Shown: positions 1 to 13,000 of the stretch, in pieces
Layout: the number at the start of each line of letters is the position of its first letter
How positions within the stretch are numbered: the stretch's first letter is position 1
Source of the DNA: Undaria pinnatifida
Lineage: Eukaryota > Sar > Phaeophyceae > Laminariales > Alariaceae
Length of the DNA: 64,000 nucleotides
Reading direction: 5' to 3'
Assembly: GCA_012845835.1 (NCBI GenBank)
Contig: JABAKD010000036.1
Location: 1,512,501 to 1,576,500 of the forward strand
Made by a program: the position numbers and the translations under genes
Notes under the pieces: model-generated
Told to the model about the DNA's origin: nothing
Database searches by the model: none
The model's input: only the letters and a program-made list of their open reading frames with translations

Positions 1-353
1 GCCCTCTCGTGCAAAATGCGGGGAAGATTCAGCACATTTCGGGAGAGATACGAGGGAAGCCGTGCATGAGCTTTCTTCTATACTCTGGAAAATTCAGTAA
101 AACATGCGTATTAAAAACGAAAATGACTCGACGAAGCCAATTTTCTGCGCATATTTTGCACGTTTGTTGGAGCATAAGTTTTGCCCAGATTAATATTTTT
201 GAAAATTTTAGAGCATATCACGTTTCCCTCTGTTCACATTGATCACTATGATACCAACCATGTAGTATTCCGGTTGGTATTAAACGCAGGATCCGCCATG
301 CTCGAAATTTGGCGCGTTTAACGCGAACTAGCTGTACCTGGTATTTAGTGCAG

Positions 354-497
354 ACGGAGAGAGTCTACGTCAAGCCGCCGCCGTCGCATGTTGACCGGTT
401 TTCCACCCCTTCGCAGGCGGTGGGTTTTGACGGCCACGTGCGGGGAGTCCTATCGGAGCTGGAAGGGGTGTTTCAGGTGTTTGAGGATGTCACGGAC
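354..497 (+). CDS. NCKAP1: HEM/NAP1 exon 1 of the window
   Basis: The acceptor is cag|acggag and the donor gac|gtaagg. It encodes 48 residues, including GHVRGVLSELEGVFQVFEDV, which aligns with the NCKAP1 segment preceding the first conserved helical block (about residues 75-120 of the animal protein). The exon appears to start in phase 0. Earlier exons must lie to the left; nothing in 1-353 looks like the N-terminus. Confidence 0.82.
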
Positions 498-1011
498 GTA
501 AGGTACGACCACGCACGAGTATCAACTATTTCAGGAGACGGCACTTTCGTCCCTTAAGATACACCGCCAGGGCAAGGCGAACGCGTTGGCAGGCAGCTTT
601 GACAGCCTTCATTCATCATGCACCAACCCTTGACAGGCAGCCTTGACAGCCATCATTCATCGTGCGTAGTCCAGTGGGCCCATGGTAAAGGGGCCCCTTT
701 AGGGCCAGTCGCTTGAGTGGCCACCCTACCTACGTATTGCTTTGCAAGATTAAACCTTTCTTAAGCTTTGTTGCTTCAACATTTCGCGAAACACGCCGCC
801 ATCGAATTGTTTGTTGCGCTGCTCGGAATGAAAGTCGGGGTCCCGGGTAACCCCCCTTTCATGCCGTGGTTATGGTTCATTTGTCACTTGTTTTTTTCGC
901 TTTCTGTAACTGTCTCCTGACACTGACCTCAGGGATGGAATGGTTGAGGAGCTGAGAGATATGTCAGGCTGCCGGACGGGGATACCACTTCACTTCGCGG
1001 TAAGTAGTGCG

Positions 1012-1043
<32 letters not shown>

Positions 1044-4000
1044 CGTTGTTGTTGTTGTTGTTCTTGTTCTTGTTGTGGCTGTTCTTGTTGTTTTTGTCTG
1101 TGTTGGTGTTTGTTTTTGTTACTGTTTGTTGTTGTTGCTGCTGTTGCTTTTGTTGCTGTCGTTTGTTTTTGTGTTGTTGATGCGGCTGTGTTGGTTGTTG
1201 CCGTTATTGTTGCTGCTGTAGTGTGTTTTTTTGGTTTGTATTTTTCTTGTTTCTCCAATGTATGTTTTTCTTCGTGTCTTCTTGGATCGTTTTTTTTTCT
1301 TGCATGTGCTGTTGATTACACGCCCCTCCCTCTTTATACATGTTTCTGCTGTTGGAGGGATATGACTTGGCTCATTATACTAGTAGTAAATCGCCTAGTG
1401 CAGCAGTAGGGGTTCCATAATTAGGCGGTCTGAATAAGGCAGTATCCCGATATAAGGCGGTCAAAATCGCTTGGCGTCACTAGGGAATTGCGCTCACTAT
1501 CTGGAATGAATAAGGCGGGCTCCCTCTGTAAGGCGGCCATATTGCTCTATATAGCACACCACCGCCTTACTGGAGGACCCCTACTGTACTGTACTCTAGT
1601 TATATGTTGGCTAGGTGTTACTGTATTGCAGTGTACTGTCGTGTATTACAGTGTATTACAGCCACTACTGTAGTTCCTTGTGGCAATGCGCGTTTTTTTG
1701 CGTTCTTGAACCTGACTTTTGAGCGTCGATGACTCGTTGTGATGTGTTGTATCGTATCGAGAAAAAAAGTACGATGCACGCATTTTCGGTTGAGTTCTTG
1801 TACCTGGCTGATACGTTATGGCTCGCTATGGTACGTGTTTTGTATTGAGCAAAGCTATGCAGAGTATGTAGTCGGTTTGTTGGCCTGCTTCGCCACCCAA
1901 GTAGTAACTACTAATAGTCTTCAACACTATTCATGGCGCCACCCACCTAATAAGATACCTATGTCTTTCAAATGTAGCAAACTAACAGCTCTTCCCATGC
2001 ACCGACAAATCGACGTGAACCCGGAACTAATGGTAAAACAGTTATTGCTTTTTCATATTTCTTGTTTTAAAGAAACACTACAGTAGCAGTAGTAGTGAAA
2101 TGCAGGATTTAGTCGAAAATAGTAATTGTAATGCTGCTAATTTCTCTATGATACGCACGTCTTCCTGCACCGGCAGTCCGATGTGAACCCGGAATTGATG
2201 GTGAGCTTCATGTCATTGATGGCGGACTACGTGCGGATACACCTCGTCGTTGCCTCGGTGACGGAAAGGAAGCAGGCTCTGGGGATGTACTACTGCGCCT
2301 ACTTGGCGGTTCGAGGCAATAAAGTCACCCCCGCCATGGCAAAGGTGAAGATAAGGAAAAGAAAGCATGAAGTTAAGAAGATGTGGAAAAATAAGAAATC
2401 TTGAAGTTTAAGATAGGAGCATGCTAAATAATGAATATTTAGAAAACGCTTACGGTTACTGTCACGGTTAGGGATACGCCTTATCGTTGATTCCATGACG
2501 GAGAGGAAGCAGGCTCTGGGCATGCGCTACTGCGCCTACTTGGCGGTTCGACGCCATAAAGTCGCCCCCGCCGTGGCAAAGGTGGAGATAAGGAAACTAC
2601 AAAAACGCGAATTTAAGAAGATATGGAAGAATCAGAAAATCAGCAGGGATGTGTACGGAGTAAGAACTGCTCCGCGGAGCGGTTTTTCTTTTTTTTTAAT
2701 CTCGCGGAGCGGATATCCGCCGCTACAAATTTCACGGAGTAGTACGGAGCGGTTATCGCCCTTGAACATGTCACGAAGCGGAGCGGATTTTTTCGAGTGT
2801 GTTACGGAGCGGATATCCGCTTGCGGGGAAAGTCACGGATTTTCACGGAGCGAATGGATATCCGCCGCTACAGATGTCACGGATTATTGCAGAGAGGGTA
2901 TCCGTCGCACTTTTTTTTTCACGGAACGGTTTGTCTCTTTCCGTCGAGCAAACCGCACAAAATCACGGCATTTCCCCACGGTGCACCGTGGCAATCATCC
3001 GTTAATGTGATACGGATATCCGCAGTAAATACCAATTAAGTACGAAATGATACGTTGCACTGGCGGATAAAATGGACATTTTGTTTTGCGCAACCTTTTG
3101 GCGCCCAGCATCCAGCACAAAAGGAGAAAGGTGCGCATGAAAACCTGGCGTCCGTCGAGAAAACAAAAACAATAGGAATATTGAATATTGACTAGTTGGA
3201 CATTTGGTGATCATACAGCACAGAGTGACGGGGGCCGGGGCAGCAGACGCGCAACAGCAGCACCGTCTGACCCAGCACCACGGCGCTCCACCATGGAATA
3301 ACACCATGAAATAAGTCAACAGCATTGAAACGTGTAACCAACGAAACCAACAGTGAAAAACAGCGAAACGACCACCTGTTCATATTGCGTCGTGTACACG
3401 GGGCGGGGGGTGGATGCCGTCGCTATGGGCGCCATACAAGGAAATACAATGTTATATCAGTTCATCCTACGGTAGGTTATCCGGCATTCTGAACAATTTC
3501 TACCACGGAAAAACCGTGACTTTCGGAGGTTTGATCCGTGTGGTATGCTACGGAATAGGTACGGAGTCCCTACGGAGTGAGTCGAACCGGTCCGTAGAAG
3601 AACGTTTTTTCACGGTTTCAACCGCACAGTTATAATCCGTACGGAGCGGAGCGGTATTTTTTTATGATGTCACGGAGCGGAGCGGATATCCGCACGTCGG
3701 GAAACTCACAGATTATTGCGGAATGGATATCCGCTCTTGAAAATGTCACGGAGCGGATCGGATTTTCTAGTACGCTACGGAGCGGAGCGAGCGGATCGGA
3801 TATCCGCTTGTGGGAAAAGTCACGGATTGTCTCGGAGCGGATATCCGCCGCTACAAACGTCACGGAGCGGTGCGGTTTGATCGAACCGCTCCATAATAAA
3901 ACGCTCCGCGGATATATTCTCACTCCGTACGCATCCCTGAATATAAGTCGTTTGGTTGAGAATAAGGAAGTAAAAATAAATTGAGGTTAAGGAGAATGAT

Positions 4001-7000
4001 AAATGATTGAGCTAACAATAGAAAAAAATAAGTAGATGAGATAAGGGAGAAAGGGTGCGAAATGAAAATAAGAAATGACCAAGATAAAGGCAAGCTCTCG
4101 GTAGTACTGCGCCTATTGGGCAGTTCGAGGCAATAAAGTCACCCCCGCCATGGCAAAGGGCTGAATATAAGGAAAATAAAAAACATGAAGTCAAGAAGAT
4201 ATGGAAGAATAAGAAATCGTGACGTTAAGAACGATAACGAACATGTGGAAGAACAGAAAAGTAAGAACGAAAGATTGGAAGACAGGGAATAATGGGGAGT
4301 TCGTTAACATTGAAGGATACGAAATAAGGAAGTAAAGAAGCTTAAGACAAGGACTAATGGGGAGATACTTAACATTGAAGAATACGAAAATAACGAAGTA
4401 TTGAAGTTAAGCTAGATAACGAATAAATAGAGAATACAAGCTCTTTCCCTTCGTGATGTTGTTCTGGTCTACAATTCCGGGGGTTTCGCACTTTGATAGC
4501 GGGAAAAAACAGTCAAGGCATTTCACGGGTCGGGTCGGGTCGGGTCGGGTCGGGTCGGGTTGGGTCGGGTTGGGTCGGGTCGGGTCGGGTCAGGGTGACC
4601 CGAACAGACTCGTGATCCTTAAAAACCTTTTGGCCCGACCCGTTCCGACCCGTGAGAGTCCAGAATACCTCGTGACCCGACGGGGTATGACCCATGAAAA
4701 ACCCTAAAAAAACTTGACAACTAAAGAAAACAATGTTAGCCACCGCGCATGCATCCCAGCAAGAAGCACCTACAGTACCAGCCCATATACGAGTTTATTG
4801 CTCAGTCCACAATAAATGACGTGTTGGTTGCGTTGCAACGTGCAACAGGTGAACGCGCTGATGGCGGTGTGCGACAACCCCCTGCACGGCATCGCTTCGG
4901 AGCTCAGCACCAAGGCCTGCGAAACCGTCAGATCGTGTGTGGGAGGAGCTCTCACGGTTATCAAGGAGGTTGTCGAAGTCGCTTCCGACGTGAGAACACA
5001 ACTTTCTTTTGTTTTCCTGTTTTTGTTCTTGTTCTTGTTAGTGGCGCTGGTGTTGATTTCGGGGGGAGCCGCCACGGCCATGAAGGAGGTTGTCGTAGTT
5101 GCCTCTGATGTGGGTGTTGTGTTGATTTCCTGTTCTTCTTGTTGGTAGTGGTGGTTTTAGAAAGAACCCTCACGGTCGTCGTGGAGGTTGTCAAAACCGC
5201 CTCAGGTGTAGGCGAAAGTCGCTGTTGTTGTCCTTGTTGTTCATATTCTTGTTGGTGGTGGTGTTGATGTAGGCGGTAACGTAGGGAGGGGGTTGCTGGT
5301 GGTGGGGCTGACCGTGGTGTTGGTGCTGCTGGTGTTATGATTGGTGTTATAGTTCTGTTATTGTTCTTGTTGATCTCGTAATGGTTGTGTTACTATCAAC
5401 TTTGGTGGTAGGGGTGGTAAAGGTGTTGGTGTTGGTGTTGCTGATGTTGCTGTTGGCGTTATTGGTATTGGTGGTGTTAGTGTTGTTGGTGTTGGGGCTG
5501 GTGGTATCGATTGTGGCGATGGTGGTGTTTGTGTTGTGGTAATGATGTTGGTGTTATTGTCGTTATCGTTGTTGTTGTCGTTGTCGTTATCGTTGTTGTT
5601 GTCGTTGTTGTTGTCGTTGTTGTTGATTATCTCCTAATACCTCCTTGCCATATCTAGCTCCTGATGACCAACGGGCACAAGGACTCTAAACGTAGGTAGG
5701 AAAACAACCCGAAATAAATTCGGCCGGGATCCCAGGACGACGACACCAACACCAACGCGGTAACAATCGCCGTGTAGGCTCGGCCCTCGAGCTTTGTTTT
5801 CCATAAAGCTCCCAACGTCAGGACCAGAATTGCTAGAACCAACGTGACCAATGTCCCAATCCTGTTTCTATCTGACTACGTCACGGTTCTTTTCAGGTGC
5901 AAACCTTGCGAGGCATGAACGCACTCAGCGTTCTGGAAGAAGGAGACCTGATGGCCTTCCCTTGCCAACTTCCTGTCAGTCAGCGGTCCACTACGGTAAG
6001 CTAAGCGATTTGGTCTACGGGTGATTCCTAACACCAAAAATCACGATTCGTGATTCGTGATTCGTGATTTTCGCAAGTTGGCGTTGTATCGCGAATCCTA
6101 TTGCAAACCCCATACTTCAATATTCCATAGCCGTGTTCCGTACTCGATATCCCGTATAATATCCCAGGTATCCCATATTCCACGCGTGGTATATATCCCG
6201 TTCATCGCATGTTCCATATTCCATGTTAGAAATTCCTCGACTCCGTTCTAACAGCGTGGTTGTGTTCGGGTCGGTTCCAGTTCGGTTCGAGTTCGGTTCG
6301 GCTCGGTTCGGTTCGGCTCGGTTCGGTTCGGTTCGGTTCGGTTCGGTTCGGTTCGGTTCGGTTCGGTTCGGTTCGGTTCGGTTCGGTTCGGTTCGGTTCG
6401 GTTCGGTTCGGTTCGGTTCAGTTACATCGTGTACGGTTTAGGGTTTGGCGGTATCGATTCCTCTCCATAATGATATTTTGGTTCGATTGGCCGGATCTAG
6501 GTGATGCTGCACAGCGAGCTGCTCCGGAGCGGCGAGTACTCTGTGTGGGTGGGCCTGATGGGACTCGTGATGCCGCAGACGGTGCTGTGTCAGGCGGAGC
6601 TGACGGACCTTTGGTCGCTCGTGTGCAAGAAGAACATTGTTATTACGGTGGGTACTCAACGGCACTGCTAGGGCGGGAACTGCACGTAAGCGTGCTGCGA
6701 TAGGGTAGTTATCTTACGGTAGTAACGGTAGGAGTTGCATTTTTTGGACGGCCAAAGGTTTCTGACTCTTATGTGACCGGTTGAACTCCTCATGTGTGGA
6801 CCTATCGTTTAGTAAGATGATATTATGCCTACATTTGCTTTAGGACTATTAGTGCATAATGTTGGTCAGACTGTGCAACTATCAACTACTGCATCGAAGC
6901 TAGGCCAAGTCGGAGTAGGTAAGTATTTGAGAGTTTGTGCGGATTATCAACCATTCTATCGAAGCTGGGCTAAGTCGTAAACGGTGTGGACTATCAACCA

Positions 7001-10000
7001 AGACATGTGCATTGAAGAGCAAGTGTGGACTCTCAAGCATGTATTCAAAGCTGGGCCAAGCTATTGATTCTCGGGGACTTTTGTAGACCTCGACTCAGCT
7101 CAGACAAAATTGTTGAAATATACTATAACGCACTACAACCCTATGAAATCCTCACCCCATCCGCCTGGGAAATCTGCCTGAATAAGACGTGGTGGGGAGT
7201 TAGTGTCGATTACCAACCATCATGTCGGAGCTTGGCCAACTCGTGAACACTGCTGCCATCTTTGGGGGGCGGGGGAGGGGGGCAAATTCTTGGTGTTCGT
7301 TGACCGTGTGAAGCAACTGTTTTTATCTATTGCATACGCGATATCACTTAAGAGGTTTGTTCCTGATGCTACTAATTGACACTCTGGCACCTATTGCCAC
7401 CGCTGCTTTTGTTTTATTTTTCGTTTTCTTTCTGCGGTAGGTGTTCCGAGATGTAACTCTGAACTTGCATGCGGAGGTGGAGAAGATGGTCGTCTGGTTC
7501 CCGCCCAAGAACAGCAACCTGGCACGTGAGTCGTGTATTGCGTTGGATTCTCTCTTCTTTTTTTTGGTTTGTTTGGTTTGCTTGTGTATTTCTTCAATCA
7601 CTATAACCTTCGTAACGATAACCCTAACCTCACCCATATCCCTAACCCAAACCCAAACCCTTCTGTCACGTAAACCAGTGTTTCTCCCTCAGATATGACG
7701 CTTAATGAGTACAATAAGGGTATCGTCAACGATGCTACGGCAACCCCTCCTCCCCCTTCCGCCCTCCCTCCCTCCCTCCCTCCCTCCCTCCCTCCCTCCC
7801 TCCCTCCCTCCCTCCCTCCCTCCCTCCCTCCCTCCCTCCCTCCCTCCTCCCTCCCTCCCTCCCTCCCTCCCTCCCTCCCTCCCTCCCTCCCTCCCTCCCT
7901 CCCTCCCTCCCTCCCTCCCTCCCTCCTCCCTCCCTCCCTCCCTCCCTCCCTCCCTCCCTCCCTCCTCCCTCCCTCCCTCCCTCCCTCCCTCCCTCCCTCC
8001 CTCCCTCCCTCCCTCCCTCCCTCCCTCCCTCCCTCCCTCCCTCCCTCCCTCCCTCCCTCCCTCCCTCCCTCCCTCCCTCCCTCTTTCCCTCTTTCCCTCC
8101 CTCCCTCTTTCCGTCCCTCCCTCCCTCTCTCTCTGACAGACAAAACAGCTGTCACGATCACCCTAACAATAACCCCAACCCTAACCCTGACCCTACCCGT
8201 AACCTTACCCCTAACCCTCATGCAACGTCAGTGTCGCTTCCTTCGGATATGAAGCTGAAGAAGTACATGAAGGGCATCGCCAAAGAAGCTACGACGTACT
8301 GTGCTTTGCGCCACCGCGAGAGAAGAGCCTATCTCCGAGAGCAGATCAAGGCGCTCGCATCGCTCGTGGGGGCAGAGCCGGGGATACTTGGGCCCAAGCT
8401 TCCGATGGTGGGAGGAGGGGAGAGGAGGGAGGGGAGGGGTGGGAGATTTGTTGTGTGTTTGAATGTTTTGCGTGTTCCGACGGGTGCTAGGATTGATTGA
8501 TTGGCGGCATTTTTTTGCATTTTTTTTCTGAATTTCGGGACTCTTTGACCCAATTCATCGCCTTTTTTTGCATTACTTTTTTTTTTTTTACCTATGCCAT
8601 GACATATTTTTTTAATTATTCTAAACACATCAGCTGCAAGTTCGATAAATTTAGGCTCGGTGCTCACCTTTGCAAGCTGCGTGATACACCGGCCGCTCGT
8701 GTTTATCGATGCATTATTTGAAGATATCTAAATGACTATTTCTATGGATGTAGCCAGGGTGAACATCAACAACAAACTATCATCAGTAATATTGAAATTT
8801 GGTTGTTCATCGGATTGCACTTTCATTGCTCTCAAAGTCAGTTTTGCCTCCGCGGGGTATATAACTCCTCAAGTCAAGAACCGTGCAGGGAAAAAGACAA
8901 TGGTTGGTTCACCTCTGCCGTAGCTTGTGTGTTGTCTGTTAACTTGTATCTGTGATGCGTGCTGTCTACGTGTATGATGCTTACTGCCTGACCATGGGTA
9001 CTTCTGTGCATACTGAATATACTCTTATGATGTGATACGTGCTGTTTCTTCTTCTCGACTGTGTGTATTCTGTTTTTTTCTTGTTCTGTTTTTCGGCAGG
9101 TTCTTGCGGCTTGTAAGTTGCTTACCATGCGTGCTGCTGTGTGCTGCTTACCTCTATGATGCGATACGTGTTTTTTTTATTTTGCTTCTCGACTGTGTAT
9201 TCTGCTTTTTTCTTGTTTCGTTTTCGGCAGGTTCTTGCGGCTTGTAAGCTGGCGAAGGACGAGATCATTTGGTACTGCCAGCATGCTGTGCAGGGATCGG
9301 TGAGGGAAACGTGTCGTGTCTTCCTCGAGTACATTGACTAACCCTCGATTGAGTAATGAATTCGCTAGTTAATTACCCTAAGGCAGCGTGTAGACTGTTT
9401 GGCTTGTGTTGCAGGGCAAAGTCATAGGATTGCTGCATCGCGATCGCCCCGCGTGTTATTTATAGCTTGCCCGATGTTTCCTGCATTGAGTAGGTGTATC
9501 TCAGTGCCGCATGGTATCTACCAGGTATATGTATATGTCATTTAATGTATTCAGTCGATTAATTGAAATCGATTTACCCTAATCAAATCGATCGATAGGT
9601 CCATCAATCAGTCAATCGATTAATTAATAAAACAATCAATCACTCTGTCAATCAACCAGTCAATCAACGAATTACTCAACTAATCCATCACTTAACTATC
9701 CAAGCAAGCAATCAATCAATCAATTGATAATTCAGTTAATTAATCATCTACGTTGTCTCTGTCCTACTACCCCTGTTTTGTCAGTGCAAGCGTGGGTCAA
9801 AGGGGTCGCCGGAGCCTATCTTAGCTGACCTTTTGATCACCGTGCTCATCGGATTCTCGACATCGTTTTATATGTCTCATTAAACCTCTAAAACAAGACT
9901 GTCCTACATGTGATCCATCAGTTTGTTCGTTTCTTCAGTTTTTTCATTTTTCTCGTGCCATCCTGTCTCGGTCTTTGTTTCCAACTGTTTTCTCTTTTTG

Positions 10001-13000
10001 TTTTTTTCTTCTTTCTTATTATCGTTTTATTTTCCACTTTTTTGTCCTTTTTGCAGTGGCACACGTTATTGTGTTTTTTCAACCATTTCACCCCAGTGAC
10101 ATCATAATGAGCCACTCCGACCGGTATTATGGTTGAAATGGGTTAGGGTTAGGGTTAGTTCCATCCATGGTGAAAACACAATAATGTAGGGCGCCCCTTT
10201 TTTGTTGCAAATAGTCTGGTGTGCTGGCTTGCATCTTTTTGTTGCCCGTGTGTTCTTTTCGGTTCGTCGCATGGCCTAATCATCTTGCTGCAATTGCAAT
10301 AATGTGGTATCTCTGTCTCGTGGCTTGTGCCCACAGCAGTAGCAGAATATGATAGCTCGGCTCTCCACGAGGCATCGGCACGGTTACTGGCTGTGCTGGA
10401 TGTAGATGGGTGTTGCAGGTATCACCTTAACGCGAAGAACATACACTTATGTATTCTTTGAATCTTAATGTCCTGTGTTTTCTTGGAATCCTAGGAAAAG
10501 CCACCTAGAGAAACGGTGGACTTGCTAGCTATAACACTTTAGTACTTCAGAGTATGATATTAACTTCTAATCCTCTCATCTTTCCTACGACAACTACTGT
10601 TTTATAAGTGCCAGCGTGGATCAAAGGGATCGCCGAAGCCTATCCTAGCGAACCGTTTGATCACCGTGCTCATCGAACTCTCCACTTTGTTCTACATGGT
10701 CTCGTTCAACCTCTTGAAACAAGAGTGTCCCACATGTCATCCTACCGTAGTATGTATTATTTGAACCTAAACATCCTATGCGTTCTTTGAATCCTTTGAA
10801 AATCCGCCAGGCCACCTAAAGAAACGGTGGACTGTCTACCTACAACACGCTTTTGCTTCAAAGTATGAAATCGACTTGTAGTTCTACCATCTGTCCTACT
10901 GTTTTATCTGTGCAAGCGTGGGTCAAAGGCGTCGCCGGAGCCCATTTTAGCGGACCCTTTTGACCACGGTGCTCACCGAACTCTCTACTTCGTTTAATAT
11001 AGTCTCATTAAACCTCTTAAACGAGACTGTCCTACATTGTTAGCTACAGTAGTACTTGTATGTAGTCTAGCAATATTAATGTTGTATGTGTTCTTTAGAA
11101 AAAGCCACCTAACGAAACGGTGGACCTTTTGTCTATCACGTTTTAGTACTTCAAAGTATGATATAAACTTTTAACCCTATCATCTATTCGACTACTTCTG
11201 CCATGTACGGTGTGTTATCAGGGCAAACGTGGGTCACAGAGAGCGCCGGAGTCTATCCTGTTGGAACCTTCGATCACCGTCCTTATCGAACCGTATGCAC
11301 CAATAGTCCCAATAAACCAATTATATTTGTCCTACGGCCCTAACGTATTGCGTGTGTCCTATTAATCCTACTGTAGGAAAAGCCATAAAAAGAAACGATC
11401 GGCTTTCTAGGTATAACACTTTACGAGCTGGGCCCGCCAAGACCTTGTCAAGACGGGAGATCGGCCGCGCACCGCCCAATTTTACGCAGTTGGACACGAA
11501 ATTTTGACACGGCCTTGTTCATGCATCAACCGAGGCGTTTCTTAGTAGGCATTTTTCTCGTTTCTTTTTTGTTCGAGAGAGATATGAATGAAAATGCAAA
11601 CCCAAGCAATGTAAGTCATATATATATATATTGCTCATACACTAAGGTGCCAGGATCAGTCCTTCTAAACTTCATGTCCCAACTTGCACGAGATACAACT
11701 CCGTGATTAATTTTCGTTTTGTGGCTGACCCAGCTCGTAGTACTTCGAACTATGATCCTAACTTTTATTCCTACATGTCCTGTTGTATCATTCTTGCTAT
11801 CGTCTGTCAGGGCAAGCGTGGGTCAAAGGGGTCGCCGGAACCTATCCTAGCGGACCCTTTGATCACCGTGCTCATCGGAGAGCTAGACGTTCTAGTGTCG
11901 GCCGTGCTGCGGTACGCCAGCGTCATCCAGAGGTACTACATCGAGTACCTTAAGGGGGCGCACCTCAACGCACTGAGGAAGCTCATACAGGTATTTCACA
12001 TATTGTCGTTTAATTATATGAGAGTCGTCCCTCTATAGTGCGGTAGGGGTTGCAGGGCGCAAACGTTTCTGGCCGGTTGAGCGGTAGAAGAGGTCCTCAA
12101 GTGTAGAATTATCGGTTACCTGGTATAAATAGTATGATCATTTCAAGAGCGCAATTGTTTCAGGACTAGCGCATAAAAGCGTTTGTTGTGTTGCGTGAAC
12201 GCATGTCTACGAAGCCATGTTTTGGGTGAGATATTGAGCTCATGATTGGAGCTCAGAAACTTGTTAGAATCTGCGGCACCCCAGGCGGGGGATGACTCAA
12301 GAGTGACAAGGTTAACGAAGGTTGACTTGACTATTGGTCGCCGACTAGTTATTTTTTTGGTTGGCTACCTGGTAGGTGTCAGGGTTGGTTATTGGATCTT
12401 ACCGCTGCGCTATGCCCGCGTGGTCCAGAGGTACTGCATCGAATACGTCAAGGGGGCACGCATCAGCGCCTTAGAGAAACGCATACAGGTATCATAGAGG
12501 CATACCTCAACCCCTTGGGGAACTCATCCAGATATAATGCATACTGCGACAATCAACAGGGTGTGAGCTGGCTGACCATACGCCATGCTAATAATACGTT
12601 AACAACTAGTAATTAGTTAGTGGTTGGTTAGACATTGTTACAATACTTCAGTACGGTCATTTGTGCGATTTTAGTTGCGGGTTTGTGCGTTATTGTGCCT
12701 GACTGGTACGTACTTCGCATACATCGAGTACCTCAAGGGAGGCACGCTAGTTGTTTTATGTTTTTTCCGGGAATATTCTTCCACTCCAGAGTGACTGAAG
12801 CATTTGACCGCGAACTTGATTGTGCGAGTTACAGTGAGAACCACAACTACAACAACCATAGCGCCCTGGGAAACCTCATTCAGGTATTATGCACGCTGTT
12901 ATTAAAAAATATCAATGTTAATGTTGCACCTTTTGGGGCAGCGAAAGAAAGGTCGGCCGTGAGCGGGGTACTTTTTTTGCGGAACGCTCATGTTTTCAAG

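Noticed and set aside
2495-3010. 171-residue ORF starting with the exon 2 echo
   Set aside because: After the echo it reads intron sequence and the CGGATATCCG repeats. It is not a separate gene.
7601-8252. ORFs of up to 206 residues (Pro/Ser-Leu or Gly-Arg-Glu repeats)
   Set aside because: They come entirely from the CCCT satellite inside intron 6. Exon 7 lies in a different, homology-supported context.
10140-10162. Telomere or telomere-proximal location
   Set aside because: Only three TTAGGG-like units are present, inside an intron of a conserved gene.
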